In this document: positions 44,708 to 55,056 of the stretch, one piece after another
How positions within the stretch are numbered: position 1 is the stretch's first letter
Layout: each line of letters starts with the position of its first letter
Source of the DNA: Methyloceanibacter caenitepidi
GTDB lineage: Bacteria > Pseudomonadota > Alphaproteobacteria > Rhizobiales > Methyloligellaceae
Direction: 5' to 3'
DNA length: 64,000 bases
Assembly (NCBI RefSeq): GCF_000828475.1
Contig: NZ_AP014648.1
Span: forward strand, 744,001-808,000
The notes under the pieces: generated by a model
Seen by the model: the letters and a program-made list of their open reading frames with translations, nothing else
Databases searched by the model: none
Told to the model about the DNA's origin: nothing
Program-made: the position numbers and the translations under genes

Positions 44708-45661
44708 GTGATAGCGTGTCTGGCAAGGCGGGCTCGGATTGTGTCCGCGATTCTGACCGTTTTGGGGGTATCGGTGCTTGCCGGTTGCGGCGATCAGGAT
44801 TCGGCATCGAATAGTGCGGATGCGGGGAACGGCAAGTTCAAGGTCGTAACCACCTTCACCGTGATTCAGGACATTGCCCAGAACGTCGCCGGCGACGCGG
44901 CAGAGGTCTCCTCGATCACGAAGCCCGGCGCGGAGATCCACGACTATCAGCCGACCCCTGGCGACATTGTCAAAGCGCAGGACGCCGACCTCGTCCTTTG
45001 GAACGGGTTCAACCTTGAGCGGTGGTTCGAGAAGTTCTTTCAGAACGTCAAGGACGTCCCCAGCGTCGTGGTGAGCGATGGCGTCGAACCCATGGGCATC
45101 ACGGAAGGCCCGTACAACGGCAAGCCCAATCCGCACGCCTGGATGTCGCCCACGAGCGCGCTCCAGTATGTGGAGAACATCCGCAAGGCGCTCGTCGAGT
45201 TCGATCCGAAAAACGCTGAAGTCTATAACAAGAACGCGGCGGCCTACGCGGACAAGATCAAGGCGATGGATGCGCCGCTGCGCAAGCGGCTCGCCGCGAT
45301 CCCCGAGGACAAGCGCTGGCTCGTGACGTCCGAAGGCGCCTTCTCCTATCTGGCCCGCGACTACGGCATGCGGGAGGCCTATCTCTGGCCCATCAACGCC
45401 GATCAACAGGGGACGCCGCAACAGGTCCGCCATGTGATCGAGCTTGTGAAAGAGAACGGCATTCCCGTCGTGTTCTCCGAGAGCACGGTTTCCGACCGGG
45501 CCGCGAAACAAGTCGCCAAGGAAAGCGGCGCGGCCTACGGTGGCGTTCTGTATGTGGACTCGCTGAGTAAGGAGGGCGGCCCCGTTCCCACCTATCTCGA
45601 TCTCTTGCGCGTCACCGTCGACACGGTCGCGAAGGGTTTTGAGACTGCACAAGGGTCGTAG
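44708..45661 (+). CDS. sitA: Manganese/iron ABC transporter substrate-binding lipoprotein
   Basis: A protein of 317 residues. A GTG start at 44708 is chosen: a GAGGAGG site lies six bases upstream and the signal peptide that follows ends in the lipobox VLAGC. Longer ATG starts at 44642 and 44669 overlap the promoter. The cluster A-I metal-binding fold is shown by EIHDYQPTPGDIVKAQDADL (histidine ligand), NPHAWMSPTSALQYVENI (histidine) and VVFSESTVSDRAAKQVA (glutamate). It captures manganese or iron in the periplasm. The first of four genes in sitABCD. Confidence 0.92.
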   Translation: MIACLARRARIVSAILTVLGVSVLAGCGDQDSASNSADAGNGKFKVVTTFTVIQDIAQNVAGDAAEVSSITKPGAEIHDYQPTPGDIVKAQDADLVLWNGFNLERWFEKFFQNVKDVPSVVVSDGVEPMGITEGPYNGKPNPHAWMSPTSALQYVENIRKALVEFDPKNAEVYNKNAAAYADKIKAMDAPLRKRLAAIPEDKRWLVTSEGAFSYLARDYGMREAYLWPINADQQGTPQQVRHVIELVKENGIPVVFSESTVSDRAAKQVAKESGAAYGGVLYVDSLSKEGGPVPTYLDLLRVTVDTVAKGFETAQGS

Positions 45662-45688
45662 GAACGCCGAAGGATCTACGAAAATCAC

Positions 45689-46594
45689 ATGGACCGTATC
45701 GATTTGCTGACCCGCTCCGACACCCTGGCCCGTCCCGCAAGCATCGCGGTCCAAGACGTGAGCGTCACCTATCCCAACGGGTTTACGGCGGTCCGCGACG
45801 CTTCGTTCGAACTCGGTCCGGGCACGATCTGTGCGCTGGTGGGCGTGAACGGCAGCGGCAAGTCGACCATTTTCAAAGCCATCATGGGCTTCGTCGCCCC
45901 GGCCACCGGTCAAGTGCGGCTGTGCGGTCTGCCCGTGGACAAGGCGGTGTCAAAAAACATCGTTGCCTACGTTCCCCAAAGCGAAGACGTCGATTGGAAC
46001 TTCCCGGTTCTGGTCGAAGACGTCGTGATGATGGGCCGGTACGGCCATATGAATCTGTTCCGCATTCCCTCCAAGACGGACCGGCGCAAGGTCGACGAGG
46101 CCTTGGAACGCGTGAACATGAGCGCCTATCGCAAGCGGCAGATCGGAGAGCTCTCGGGCGGACAGAAGAAGCGTGTCTTTCTGGCGCGCGCCCTGGCTCA
46201 GGAAGGGCGCATCATCCTGCTGGACGAGCCGTTTACGGGCATTGACGTCACAACAGAGTCCGCGATCATCAATCTACTGCGCGAGTTGCGTGACGACGGT
46301 CATTTGATTCTCGTTTCGACCCACAATCTCGGCAGCGTGCCCGATTTCTGCGATCAGGTCGTCTTGCTCAATCGAACTGTTCTCGCGGCGGGGCCGACTG
46401 CCACGACGTTCACCCAGGAAAATCTCGAGCGCACGTTCGGCGGCGTGCTGCGCAATTTCGAACTCAGCGGGCAAGCCCTCCATGAGGACGACGACGCGCG
46501 CAGCCTCAACGTCATCACGGACGATGAGCGGCCGCTCGTGTTCTACGGTGTCAAGAAGACCAAGAAGAAGCCGGCCCGGGACAAGGCGAAATGA
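45689..46594 (+). CDS. sitB: Manganese/iron ABC transporter ATP-binding protein
   Basis: A protein of 301 residues. It has Walker A ([18 protein letters not shown]), the Q-loop region [20 protein letters not shown] typical of metal transporters, the signature [12 protein letters not shown] and Walker B ([12 protein letters not shown]). The C-terminal 60 residues are polar with a Lys-rich end. It powers the SitCD channel. Its stop overlaps the sitC start (ATGA). Confidence 0.94.
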   Translation: MDRIDLLTRSDTLARPASIAVQDVSVTYPNGFTAVRDASFELGPGTICALVGVNGSGKSTIFKAIMGFVAPATGQVRLCGLPVDKAVSKNIVAYVPQSEDVDWNFPVLVEDVVMMGRYGHMNLFRIPSKTDRRKVDEALERVNMSAYRKRQIGELSGGQKKRVFLARALAQEGRIILLDEPFTGIDVTTESAIINLLRELRDDGHLILVSTHNLGSVPDFCDQVVLLNRTVLAAGPTATTFTQENLERTFGGVLRNFELSGQALHEDDDARSLNVITDDERPLVFYGVKKTKKKPARDKAK

Positions 46595-47508
46595 GCGGCA
46601 TCCTGACCGAACTCATCGTCCCGTTCTCGTACGACTACATGTGGAAGGCAATGTGGGTCAGCGCGCTGGTGGGCGCGGTGTGCGCCTTTCTGTCCTGCTA
46701 TTTGATGCTCAAGGGCTGGTCGCTCATGGGCGATGCCCTCGGCCATTCCATCGTGCCCGGGGTCGCCGGCGCCTACATCATCGGCGCGCCCTTTGCCGCG
46801 GGCGCCTTCTTCGCCGGCATCCTCGCCGCGCTCGGCATGGCCTTCGTCAAGGCGCACTCGCGGCTGCGCGAAGACGCCACAATCGGTCTCGTGTTCACGA
46901 CGCTATTCGCGCTCGGCTTGCTCATGGCGTCGCTGTATCCGACCTCCGTGTCGATCCAGACCATCGTGCTCGGCAACATCCTCGCGATCCCCGACGCTGA
47001 CGCGCTGCAGGTCGTCATCATCGCGGTCGTCTCTTTCGCGGTGCTGGCCTTCATCTGGAAGGACCTGATGGTCACGTTCTTCGACGAGACCTATGCGCGT
47101 AGCATCGGACTTCGGACGCGCACGCTGAAACTGGTGTTCTTTACGCTGCTCAGCGCCTGCACCGTGGCGGCGCTGCAGACCGTGGGTGCGTGTCTCGTAA
47201 TTGCGCTGGTGGTGACGCCGGGCGCCACGGCCTACCTGCTCACCGATCGCTTCGACCGTCTGATCGCGATCGCCGTCGGGATCGGAACCGTCACCAGCTT
47301 CGTTGGCGCCTATCTGAGTTACTTCATCGATGGCGCGACCGGTGGAGTCATCGTCACGCTTCAAACGCTGCTGTTCCTTGCCGCATTCTACTTCGCACCG
47401 AAGCACGGCGTGATCGCCGCACATCGCAAGGCCCGCGCCGTCCGCGATGAGAATCTGCGTAACGGCAGCGCACTGCCGGAAAGCCGTCCCGTGCAGGAGG
47501 GCGCCTGA
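46591..47508 (+). CDS. sitC: Manganese/iron ABC transporter permease (first)
   Basis: A protein of 305 residues with eight to nine membrane helices of the ABC-3 family. The conserved [20 protein letters not shown] stretch near residue 40 and [20 protein letters not shown] near 195 identify it. It forms the channel with SitD in the inner membrane. It overlaps sitB by four bases and sitD by one. Confidence 0.94.
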   Translation: MSGILTELIVPFSYDYMWKAMWVSALVGAVCAFLSCYLMLKGWSLMGDALGHSIVPGVAGAYIIGAPFAAGAFFAGILAALGMAFVKAHSRLREDATIGLVFTTLFALGLLMASLYPTSVSIQTIVLGNILAIPDADALQVVIIAVVSFAVLAFIWKDLMVTFFDETYARSIGLRTRTLKLVFFTLLSACTVAALQTVGACLVIALVVTPGATAYLLTDRFDRLIAIAVGIGTVTSFVGAYLSYFIDGATGGVIVTLQTLLFLAAFYFAPKHGVIAAHRKARAVRDENLRNGSALPESRPVQEGA

Positions 47509-48401
47509 TGGACCCGATTGCGTTCTTCGTAGAGCCGTTCGCCTATGACTTCATGCAGCGGGCGCTCGGCATGTCGCTTCTCGTGGCAGCCGTTTGTGCG
47601 GTCCTGTCCTGCTATCTCGTGCTGAAGGGCTGGTCGCTGATGGGCGACGCGATCTCGCACGCCGTGCTGCCGGGCATCGTCATCGCGTTTGTCCTCGGCA
47701 TACCGTTGGCTGTCGGTGCGTTCGTCGCCGGGCTCGCCTGCGCGCTGATGACGGGCTATCTGAAATACAACAGCCGGGTTAAGGAAGACACGGTGATGGG
47801 CATCGTGTTCTCAGGGATGTTCGGTTTCGGGCTCGTGCTCTTCACCAAGGTCGAGACGGACCAGCATCTCAACCACATCCTTTTCGGCAACGTTCTCGGC
47901 GTGACCGCTGGCGATCTTCTGGAGACGGCGATCATCGCCGGTGGCACGCTCCTCATCGTGCTCGCCAAGCGCCGCGACCTCCTGCTCTATTGTTTCGATC
48001 CGAACCATGCCCGCGCCATTGGCCTGCCGGTCAACGTGCTGCATTACGGGCTGCTGATCTTGCTCTCGCTGACCATCGTCAGCTCGATCAAGGCCGTGGG
48101 CATCATTCTTGTCATCGCCATGCTCATCGCGCCGGGCGCCACCGCCTATATCCTCACGGACCGCTTCGAACGCATGCTGGTGATCGCCGTCGCGGTGGCC
48201 TGCAGCTCCGCAGCGCTCGGCACGCTCATCAGCTTTCACATCGATGGGGCAACGGGCGCTTGCATCGTACTGACTCAGGCCTCGATGTTCCTGATGGTCT
48301 TTCTGTTCTCGCCGAAGCGCGGGCTCTGGCCGTTGCCTAAAATCTTCGGCCGGCAGGAAAGCGGGTCGCCCGAACGCATTCGCGGCGCCGATGCGTCCTA
48401 A
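47508..48401 (+). CDS. sitD: Manganese/iron ABC transporter permease (second)
   Basis: A protein of 297 residues, homologous to SitC, with [20 protein letters not shown] and VGIILVIAMLIAPGATAYIL as shared ABC-3 motifs. It is the second membrane subunit of the importer. Its ATG uses the last base of the sitC stop. The stop overlaps the stop of the convergent channel gene by two bases. Confidence 0.94.
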   Translation: MDPIAFFVEPFAYDFMQRALGMSLLVAAVCAVLSCYLVLKGWSLMGDAISHAVLPGIVIAFVLGIPLAVGAFVAGLACALMTGYLKYNSRVKEDTVMGIVFSGMFGFGLVLFTKVETDQHLNHILFGNVLGVTAGDLLETAIIAGGTLLIVLAKRRDLLLYCFDPNHARAIGLPVNVLHYGLLILLSLTIVSSIKAVGIILVIAMLIAPGATAYILTDRFERMLVIAVAVACSSAALGTLISFHIDGATGACIVLTQASMFLMVFLFSPKRGLWPLPKIFGRQESGSPERIRGADAS

Positions 48402-48889
48402 CTCGCTTTTGGCGTTTGCACGGACCGGTGCAGCAGGTCGTAGACGAGCGCGGTCGACCAGCCGATCAGCATGACGCCATTGAGGGCCGTCATCGGGCCA
48501 AGCATGTGCCATTGAGGCACGGGCACGACGTCGCCGTAACCGAGCGTGGTGTAGTTGCCGAACGCGAAATAGATGAGATCGGTGTCCTTGGGAACGGCGC
48601 CGACCCACTTATAGACATACGCCCAGATCACGCATTCACCGAAATGGCCGACCACGAGAAGCGTGCCCGTGGCGACGATCACAAGCATGTACTGCACGAA
48701 GCCGGGGAACGAGGCGTCGGTGTTTGCGAGGTTCCGCAATGTTGCGGCGATGGCGCCGACCAGGATCGCATGAATGAAAAGGTTGACGAGGCTCGTCGCG
48801 CCGCCAACGGCGAGCTGATCGAGCATCGAGACGTTCATGGTGGAGATCCACATGGACTCCTTCACGGTCTCTGCGACGGTCGGATCCAT
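48398..48889 (-). CDS. Two-helix potassium-channel-like protein
   Basis: A protein of 163 residues. Helices near residues 35-50, 67-92 and 130-150 flank a pore loop with FAFGNYTTLGYGDVVPV; TTLGYGD is a potassium selectivity filter. It fits the ion channel (Ion_trans_2) family, which works as a tetramer in the inner membrane. No ligand-gating domain is present. The gene converges on sitD with overlapping stops and follows rmuC, with 30 bases between. Confidence 0.82.
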   Translation of the reverse strand: MDPTVAETVKESMWISTMNVSMLDQLAVGGATSLVNLFIHAILVGAIAATLRNLANTDASFPGFVQYMLVIVATGTLLVVGHFGECVIWAYVYKWVGAVPKDTDLIYFAFGNYTTLGYGDVVPVPQWHMLGPMTALNGVMLIGWSTALVYDLLHRSVQTPKAS

Positions 48890-48919
48890 CTCTTGTCCCC
48901 TTAAGTTCGTGTCGTGATG

Positions 48920-50158
48920 CTATTCGCCGGCCAACAGATCCGGCTGGCGGATGATGCGCGGCCCCTTGCCGGGCTCACGCGCGGCACTGGCCTGAGTGAC
49001 ATTGGGGACGGCTGCCGACGCAGGTGCCGCAGGCGTACCGTGCGGAACGGCTTTGGCGTCGCGAACCGTCTTGGCGTCTTCGTCGAAGTCGAGCTGCTCG
49101 ATCTTCTGCCCGCGCTTCGTGATCTTGTCCGCCGAAGTGAGGATCTTGTCGATATCGGCGTTGGCCTGGCCGAAGTGCCGCTGCAGATCGAGCACGCGGT
49201 CGCGGAACCGTCCCATGTCGGCCATCAGGGTCGACACTTCCCGCTGGATGAGATGCGCCTGCTCGCGCATCTGCACGTCTTTGAGAATGGCCTGCATGGT
49301 CTGCACTGCGAGCATCAGCATGTTCGGCGCGCAGATCACGATGCGCGCGCGGTACGCCTTCTGGACGATGTCCGGGAAGTGCTCCGACAAATCCGCAGAG
49401 ATGGATTCGGAAGGCACGAACAGAATGGCGGTGTCCTGAGTCTCGCCGGGGATGAGATACTTCTCGGCGATCGCATCGATATGCTTGCCCACATCGGTAC
49501 GGATGCGCCGGGCGGCGGCTTTCTTCGCCTCATCGCTGCGCGCCGTACGGAAGGCCTCGAAGCCTTCCAGCGGAAACTTCGCATCGATTACGACGCCCGC
49601 CGGCGTGTTCGGCATATGCAGGAGACAGTCGGGCCGCGTGTTGTTTGAGAGCGTCGCCTGGAAAGAGTAGGCGCCGGCGGGGAGCCCGTCCTTGATGATG
49701 GCCTCCATGCGAACTTGGCCGAAGGCCCCGCGCGCCTGCTTGTTCGCCAGGATCTCCTGAAGGCTGACCATGTTGCCAGAGAGCTCGGTGAGGTTCTTTT
49801 GAGCCGTATCGATCACGGCCAGCCGCTCGTTCAGCCGCGAAATGGTCTCGTGAGTCTTGCGGGCGCTCTCGTTGAGATCGGTGCCCACCTTGTGGGTCAT
49901 GCGGTCGAGGCGCTCGTTGACGGCGCGCGCCAAATCGCCGTGCCGCGTCACGCTGATTTCCGCGAGCGTCTGAAGCCGCACGCGCAGCTCGCCGAGCTGG
50001 TCTCCTTGCGCGGCGGCGTCCTGCTTTCGGCGGGCAAGATGGACGACCATCACGATCGCCAGAATCAGGAGCGCGAGCACAGCCACTCCGGCGAGCACAA
50101 GGCCCACCAGAACGGGGTCGATCATCACCGTCCCGATATGCAGGGGCTCAAGGACCAT
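48920..50158 (-). CDS. rmuC: DNA recombination protein RmuC homologue
   Basis: A protein of 412 residues. An N-terminal helix (VGLVLAGVAVLALLILAIVM) is followed by a coiled-coil region (about residues 50-150) and the RmuC nuclease-like domain with GAFGQVRMEAIIKDGLP, VVIDAKFPLEGFEAFR and AILFVPSESISADL. RmuC limits inversions at short inverted repeats. A second ATG (residue 12) is a possible start. The last 40 residues are Ala/Pro-rich. It is divergent from def. Confidence 0.92.
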   Translation of the reverse strand: MVLEPLHIGTVMIDPVLVGLVLAGVAVLALLILAIVMVVHLARRKQDAAAQGDQLGELRVRLQTLAEISVTRHGDLARAVNERLDRMTHKVGTDLNESARKTHETISRLNERLAVIDTAQKNLTELSGNMVSLQEILANKQARGAFGQVRMEAIIKDGLPAGAYSFQATLSNNTRPDCLLHMPNTPAGVVIDAKFPLEGFEAFRTARSDEAKKAAARRIRTDVGKHIDAIAEKYLIPGETQDTAILFVPSESISADLSEHFPDIVQKAYRARIVICAPNMLMLAVQTMQAILKDVQMREQAHLIQREVSTLMADMGRFRDRVLDLQRHFGQANADIDKILTSADKITKRGQKIEQLDFDEDAKTVRDAKAVPHGTPAAPASAAVPNVTQASAAREPGKGPRIIRQPDLLAGE

Positions 50159-50287
50159 AGTGACTAGCTATAGGCTGATTCGGGAGGCTAGACCAAAACA
50201 GGAACACGCGCCCTGGCGGCGCTTCACACCCGCGGTCGATGCAGCACATTGACCGGAGCCGCATCGGTCCTTATGTCAGCGTCAGTC

Positions 50288-50806
50288 ATGGCTACCATCC
50301 ATCCCATCGTCACCATCCCCGATTCTGTACTGCGCCAGACGGCGGAGCCCGTCGAACGCGTGGACGACGAATTGCGCACGCTGATGGACGACATGCTGGC
50401 GACGATGTACGACGCCCCTGGCGTTGGCCTCGCCGCGCCCCAAATCGGCATCCTGCGCCGGGTGATCGTGATGGATCCGGCTCGAGACGAGGAGGAGCCC
50501 GCGCCCCTCGTCATGGCGAACCCTGTGATTCTGCAGCGATCCGACGAGATGCGCGTGCACGAGGAGGGCTGCCTGTCGATCCCCGACGTCACGGCGGAGG
50601 TCGAGCGCCCGGCAATGGCGCGCGTGTCCTATCTCGATCGCGAGGGCAAGTCCCAGGAGGCGGAACTCGAGGGCTTTCTGGCCACGATCGTCCAGCACGA
50701 GGTCGACCACCTGAACGGGGTCCTCTTCATCGACTATCTGTCGCGCCTGAAGCGCGACATGATCGTGCGGAAATTCACCAAGCAAAAGCGCGCCACGGCG
50801 GTCTAA
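50288..50806 (+). CDS. def: Peptide deformylase
   Basis: A protein of 172 residues with all three family motifs: [17 protein letters not shown] and QHEVDHLNG, whose cysteine and two histidines bind the metal and glutamate catalyses. It removes the formyl group from nascent proteins. The ATG at 50288 gives the standard [12 protein letters not shown] start. It is followed by fmt 50 bases later, a classic pair. Confidence 0.96.
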   Translation: MATIHPIVTIPDSVLRQTAEPVERVDDELRTLMDDMLATMYDAPGVGLAAPQIGILRRVIVMDPARDEEEPAPLVMANPVILQRSDEMRVHEEGCLSIPDVTAEVERPAMARVSYLDREGKSQEAELEGFLATIVQHEVDHLNGVLFIDYLSRLKRDMIVRKFTKQKRATAV

Positions 50807-50856
50807 GCCCGGCGAAGCGGCTTCCCATGCGCATCGAACCGGCCTAAGACCGGGCC

Positions 50857-51783
50857 ATGCGGATCATCTTCATGGGCACGCCGGATTTTGCCGTTCCGGC
50901 GCTGCTGTCTGTTGCCAAGGCGGGCCACGACATCGTGGCCGTGTATACCCAGCCGCCACGGCCCGCCGGGCGCGGCATGGCCGTTCGCAACTCGCCGGTG
51001 CATCAGGAAGCCGAGGCGCTCGGGCTGCCTGTGCGTGTCCCAGAAAGTCTCAGAAGCCCCGCCGAGCAGAAGCGGTTCGCCGCTCTCGAAGCAGACGCGG
51101 CTGTCGTCGTCGCCTATGGGCTGATCTTGCCGGAGGTGGTCCTTAACGGCACGCGGCACGGCGTGTTTAACATCCACGCCTCCCTGCTGCCCCGCTGGCG
51201 TGGCGCGGCGCCGATCAATCGCGCGATCATGGCGGGCGACGCGGAATCGGGCGTCTCCATCATGCGCGTCACCCAAGGGCTCGACGAGGGCCCCGTCTGC
51301 CTCATGGACCGCGTCGCGATCGGCCCCGACATGACCGCGGGCGAACTGCACGATGCGCTTTCGATCCTCGGCGCCGATTTGATGGTGGAAGTGCTCGCAA
51401 CGCTCGGTGAGGGCAAGCTCCACTGTGTGAAGCAGGACGGCGGACTCGCGACCTATGCGGCCAAGCTCACCAACGAAGAGACCCGTATAGACTGGGCGCG
51501 GCCCGCGCAGGAGGTGCACAACCATATCCGCGGCCTGTCGCCCTATCCCGGCGCCTGGTTTGAGCTCGTCCAGAAGGGCAAGACCGAGCGCGTCAAGGTT
51601 CAGGGCTCGACGCTGGAGAAAGGGCGCGGGGCGCCCGGTCAGTTGCTCGACGATCGCCTGACCGTTGCCTGCGCCGATGGCGCTGTGCGCCTGACCCGCG
51701 TCCAGCGTGCCGGCAAGAAGCCGATGCTGGCGGACGCGTTTCTACGCGGCGTCGATCTGCCGGTCGGCAGTACGCTTCTCTAG
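50857..51783 (+). CDS. fmt: Methionyl-tRNA formyltransferase
   Basis: A protein of 308 residues. It starts [20 protein letters not shown] and has the formyl-transfer motif [20 protein letters not shown] with the catalytic Asn and His. The C-terminal tRNA-binding domain begins near residue 205. It formylates initiator Met-tRNA using 10-formyl-tetrahydrofolate. It is followed by truA with a 14-base gap. Confidence 0.96.
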   Translation: MRIIFMGTPDFAVPALLSVAKAGHDIVAVYTQPPRPAGRGMAVRNSPVHQEAEALGLPVRVPESLRSPAEQKRFAALEADAAVVVAYGLILPEVVLNGTRHGVFNIHASLLPRWRGAAPINRAIMAGDAESGVSIMRVTQGLDEGPVCLMDRVAIGPDMTAGELHDALSILGADLMVEVLATLGEGKLHCVKQDGGLATYAAKLTNEETRIDWARPAQEVHNHIRGLSPYPGAWFELVQKGKTERVKVQGSTLEKGRGAPGQLLDDRLTVACADGAVRLTRVQRAGKKPMLADAFLRGVDLPVGSTLL

Positions 51784-51797
51784 GCGGGCGCGCGATC

Positions 51798-52535
51798 ATG
51801 CCCCGCTACAAGCTCCTTCTAGAATATGACGGCACGCCGTTCGTCGGCTGGCAGTTGCAGGACGGCCAGATGTCGGTTCAGGGGCGGCTTGCGCAAGCGG
51901 TCGAGGCCTTCTCCGGCGAGGGGGCGATCCCGCGCGGGGCCGGACGAACTGACGCGGGCGTTCATGCAACGGGGCAGGTGGCCCATCTCGATCTCGAGAA
52001 GGATTGGGAACCGGCGCGGGTGCGCGATGCTCTCAATGCGCAGCTGCGTCCAGATCCGATCGCCGTGCTGTCGTGCGAGAAGGTCACCGAGGCGTTCGAT
52101 GCGCGCTTCTCGGCCAAGGCGCGACACTATCTCTATCGCATCGTCGATCGCCGCCCGCCTTTGGCGCTGGAGCGCGACCGGGCCTGGGGCGTGTTTAAGC
52201 CGCTCGATGCCGAGGCCATGCATGCGGCCGCGCAGACCCTTCTTGGCCATCACGACTTCACGACGTTCCGCTCCTCGGAGTGTCAGGCGGCATCCCCCAA
52301 GAAGACGCTCGATCGGCTCGACGTCTCGCGGCATGGCGAGATCATCCGGGTCGAAGCCTCGGCGCGCTCGTTCCTGCACAATCAGGTGCGCTCCATGGTC
52401 GGCTCGCTGAAATGCGTCGGCGAAGGGCGCTGGACGGCCGGTGAGCTGAAATCGGCCTTGGACGCGCGCGACCGGGCGGCCTGCGGACCCGTCGCTCCGG
52501 CTTGCGGCCTTTACCTGGTCAAGGTCGACTATTAA
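51798..52535 (+). CDS. truA: tRNA pseudouridine synthase A
   Basis: A protein of 245 residues. The catalytic aspartate is in [20 protein letters not shown], and the C-terminal block [20 protein letters not shown] is also conserved. TruA modifies positions 38-40 of tRNA anticodon arms. It follows fmt and precedes murJ by 39 bases. Confidence 0.96.
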   Translation: MPRYKLLLEYDGTPFVGWQLQDGQMSVQGRLAQAVEAFSGEGAIPRGAGRTDAGVHATGQVAHLDLEKDWEPARVRDALNAQLRPDPIAVLSCEKVTEAFDARFSAKARHYLYRIVDRRPPLALERDRAWGVFKPLDAEAMHAAAQTLLGHHDFTTFRSSECQAASPKKTLDRLDVSRHGEIIRVEASARSFLHNQVRSMVGSLKCVGEGRWTAGELKSALDARDRAACGPVAPACGLYLVKVDY

Positions 52536-52574
52536 TCCTGGATGGGCGCCCGAGCGGGCGAAGGGGACACATCC

Positions 52575-54209
52575 ATGATCAGGCGCATTGCCACCGTCGG
52601 CGGGCTGACGCTCGTATCGCGCCTCTCGGGTTTCATTCGCGATGTGGTGATGGCCGCCATTCTCGGCGCCGGGCCCGTCGCCGACGCCTTCTTCGTCGCC
52701 TTCCGGCTGCCGAACCATTTCCGCGCGATCTTCGCCGAAGGCGCGTTCGCGGCAGCCTTCGTGCCGGCCTATGCCCATACACTGGAGAAGGCGGGGCTGC
52801 CTGCGGCGAAACTCTTCGCCGATCAGGTCGGCGCCGCGCTCATCACCATCAACCTCGTCCTGCTGGCGATCGCGCTCCTGTTCACACCGGACGTGGTGAT
52901 GCTGCTGGCGCCGGGCCTGTCCGACGATCCCCAACGCTTCGACCTCGCTGTCGCGCTCACGCGCATCACATTTCCTTACCTGGCGCTTGTGTCGCTGGAG
53001 ACGCTGTTCGCAGGCATCCTCAATGCCAACAATCGTTTCGCGTCCGCCGCCGGCGCTTCCATTCTGCTCAACGTCTCGCTGATAGCCACCCTGGCGCTCG
53101 CACCCTATTTCGAGAGCGCGGGTCACGCGGCCGCATGGGGCGTGCTAATCGCAGGCGTTGCCATGGTGCTGCTGGTCGGCGGCGACGCGGAGATGCACGG
53201 CTACGGCATCCGCCTGCGCATGCCGCGGCTCGACGAGCCCACGAAGCGGTTCTTGAAAGCGCTCGGCCCCGCGATCATCGGGGCGGGCGGCGTGCAACTG
53301 GCGCTCTTCGCCGACACGGTGATCGCATCCTTCCTGCCGGCCGGCGCACTATCAGCGCTCTACTACGCCGACCGCATCAACCAGCTTCCCATCGGTGTCG
53401 TGGGCATCGCGGTCGGCACGGTGCTGCTGCCGGAAATGTCGCGGCGCCTCGCGGCGGGCGACATCAAGGGTGCGGCATCGGCGCAGGCGCGCGGTATCCA
53501 GCTGGCGCTCCTGCTGACGCTCCCGTGCGCGGCGGCAGCGATCGCGATTCCCGATCTGATCATGCGGGCGCTGTTCGCCCGCGGTGCTTTCACGAGCGAA
53601 GACGCGCTATCCGCGGGTCATACGCTCGCCGCCTATTCGCTCGGCCTCATTCCCTTCGTGCTACTGCGGAGCTTCACCGCGCCCTTCTACGCGCGCGGGG
53701 ACACGGCGACCCCCGTGAAGGCCGCGCTACTGGCCGCCGCCGTGAACATCGCGCTGAAGGTTGCTCTGATGGGCCATCTCGCCCAAGTGGGCCTTGCGCT
53801 GGCGACCAGCATCGGCGCTTGGATCAATCTGATCCTGCTCGCGGTCTTGGCGCGCCGCCAAGGCTTTGCCGTGTCCGGCGGGGCCATTCGCGGTCCCGTG
53901 GCCAAGCTCGCCGCCATCGGTATCGCCTTCGCCGTCGCGCTCTATTTCGGGGGCCTCGCGCTGGAGAATGCCTTGGCCTCCATGACCAAGTTCCGCGAGG
54001 AGTCGATACTCGGCATCCTTGTCGTGGTAGGCGGCATCCTCTATTTCGCGGCAGTCTTCCTCATCCTGGGGTGGGGTTGGTTCGCCGGTCTCATGAAGGA
54101 GATCGAGCACGAGGCATCGCTGCCCGCGCCGATCAAGCCGGACCTTATCGAAGACCCGACGGATGCGTCGGAAAGCCTTCCGGACTCCGAACCGCCGCCC
54201 AAGCTCTAG
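52575..54209 (+). CDS. murJ: Lipid II flippase MurJ
   Basis: A protein of 544 residues with about 14 helices. The start MIRRIATVGGLTLVSRLSGF and ILGAGPVADAFFVAFRLPNH are typical MurJ/MviN sequence. It moves lipid II across the inner membrane for peptidoglycan assembly. The frame begins 11 codons earlier at 52542, but the ATG at 52575 with a GGGGAC site is preferred. Its last 45 residues are polar. It converges on murI with 16 bases between. Confidence 0.95.
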   Translation: MIRRIATVGGLTLVSRLSGFIRDVVMAAILGAGPVADAFFVAFRLPNHFRAIFAEGAFAAAFVPAYAHTLEKAGLPAAKLFADQVGAALITINLVLLAIALLFTPDVVMLLAPGLSDDPQRFDLAVALTRITFPYLALVSLETLFAGILNANNRFASAAGASILLNVSLIATLALAPYFESAGHAAAWGVLIAGVAMVLLVGGDAEMHGYGIRLRMPRLDEPTKRFLKALGPAIIGAGGVQLALFADTVIASFLPAGALSALYYADRINQLPIGVVGIAVGTVLLPEMSRRLAAGDIKGAASAQARGIQLALLLTLPCAAAAIAIPDLIMRALFARGAFTSEDALSAGHTLAAYSLGLIPFVLLRSFTAPFYARGDTATPVKAALLAAAVNIALKVALMGHLAQVGLALATSIGAWINLILLAVLARRQGFAVSGGAIRGPVAKLAAIGIAFAVALYFGGLALENALASMTKFREESILGILVVVGGILYFAAVFLILGWGWFAGLMKEIEHEASLPAPIKPDLIEDPTDASESLPDSEPPPKL

Positions 54210-54225
54210 CCGATCGCGTCTCGGC

Positions 54226-55056
54226 CTAAGCCATCTTCAGATCGACAAGCGTCACGGCGCCGTCGTCGATGTCTTGCCCGAAGAAGATCGCGCCGATCCG
54301 CGCAAAGCGCTCCGGCGAGTCCGTGGCGAAGAAGCGGACGGTGCGGGGCGCGCCGCTAATTCCAGCCTGCAGTGTCGAATTCGCCAGTGTCTCGGCGACC
54401 GCCGCCGCCGTGGTCTCGGCCGAATCCACGAGCGTGATGGTGTCGCCTACATGGCGCTGGATGGCGCCTGCGAGGACAGGAAAATGCGTGCAACCGAGCA
54501 CCAGCGTGTCGGGTGCGTCGGGCCGCGCGAACAGCGGCTCGAGATAATCCTCCACAGCCGCAGTGGTGGCACGCGTGTCCGCCCAGCCTTCCTCGGCCAG
54601 CGCGACGAAGACCTGGCACGGTAGCTGGGTGATCTCGGCATCGGCCATGAGACGGTGAATGGCGCGCGCGTACGCCCCGCCTTTGACGGTGCTCTCGGTC
54701 GCCAGCACGCCGATGCGCTTGTTACGGGTAGCCGCGACGCCGGCACGCGCGCCCGGTTCGATCACGCCGATCACGGGCACGGGCGCCAGCCCCTCCTGCA
54801 GCGCCTCCAGCCCCACCGACGAAGCAGTATTGCAGGCGATCACCACCATCTTCACGTCCTCGCCGAGGAGAAGGTGTGTCGCCTGAAGTGCATAGGCGCG
54901 GACGGTGTCCGGGCTTTTGGTGCCGTAGGGGAGACGCGCCGTGTCGCCGAGATAGACGAAGTGCTCGTCCGGCAACCGGGCAGTCAGTGCCCGCAGGACC
55001 GTCAAGCCGCCCATACCGGAATCGAAGACGCCGATGGGGCGCGGATCACCGTTCAT
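54226..55056 (-). CDS. murI: Glutamate racemase
   Basis: A protein of 276 residues. It contains GVFDSGMGGLTVLRALTARL and the two catalytic cysteines in VIACNTASSVG and VLGCTHFPVL. It supplies D-glutamate for peptidoglycan. The ATG at 55056 was chosen over a TTG at 55068. The gene overlaps the 3' end of dapE by 11 bases, so production of D-Glu and diaminopimelate could be coupled by transcription and translation. Confidence 0.95.
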   Translation of the reverse strand: MNGDPRPIGVFDSGMGGLTVLRALTARLPDEHFVYLGDTARLPYGTKSPDTVRAYALQATHLLLGEDVKMVVIACNTASSVGLEALQEGLAPVPVIGVIEPGARAGVAATRNKRIGVLATESTVKGGAYARAIHRLMADAEITQLPCQVFVALAEEGWADTRATTAAVEDYLEPLFARPDAPDTLVLGCTHFPVLAGAIQRHVGDTITLVDSAETTAAAVAETLANSTLQAGISGAPRTVRFFATDSPERFARIGAIFFGQDIDDGAVTLVDLKMA

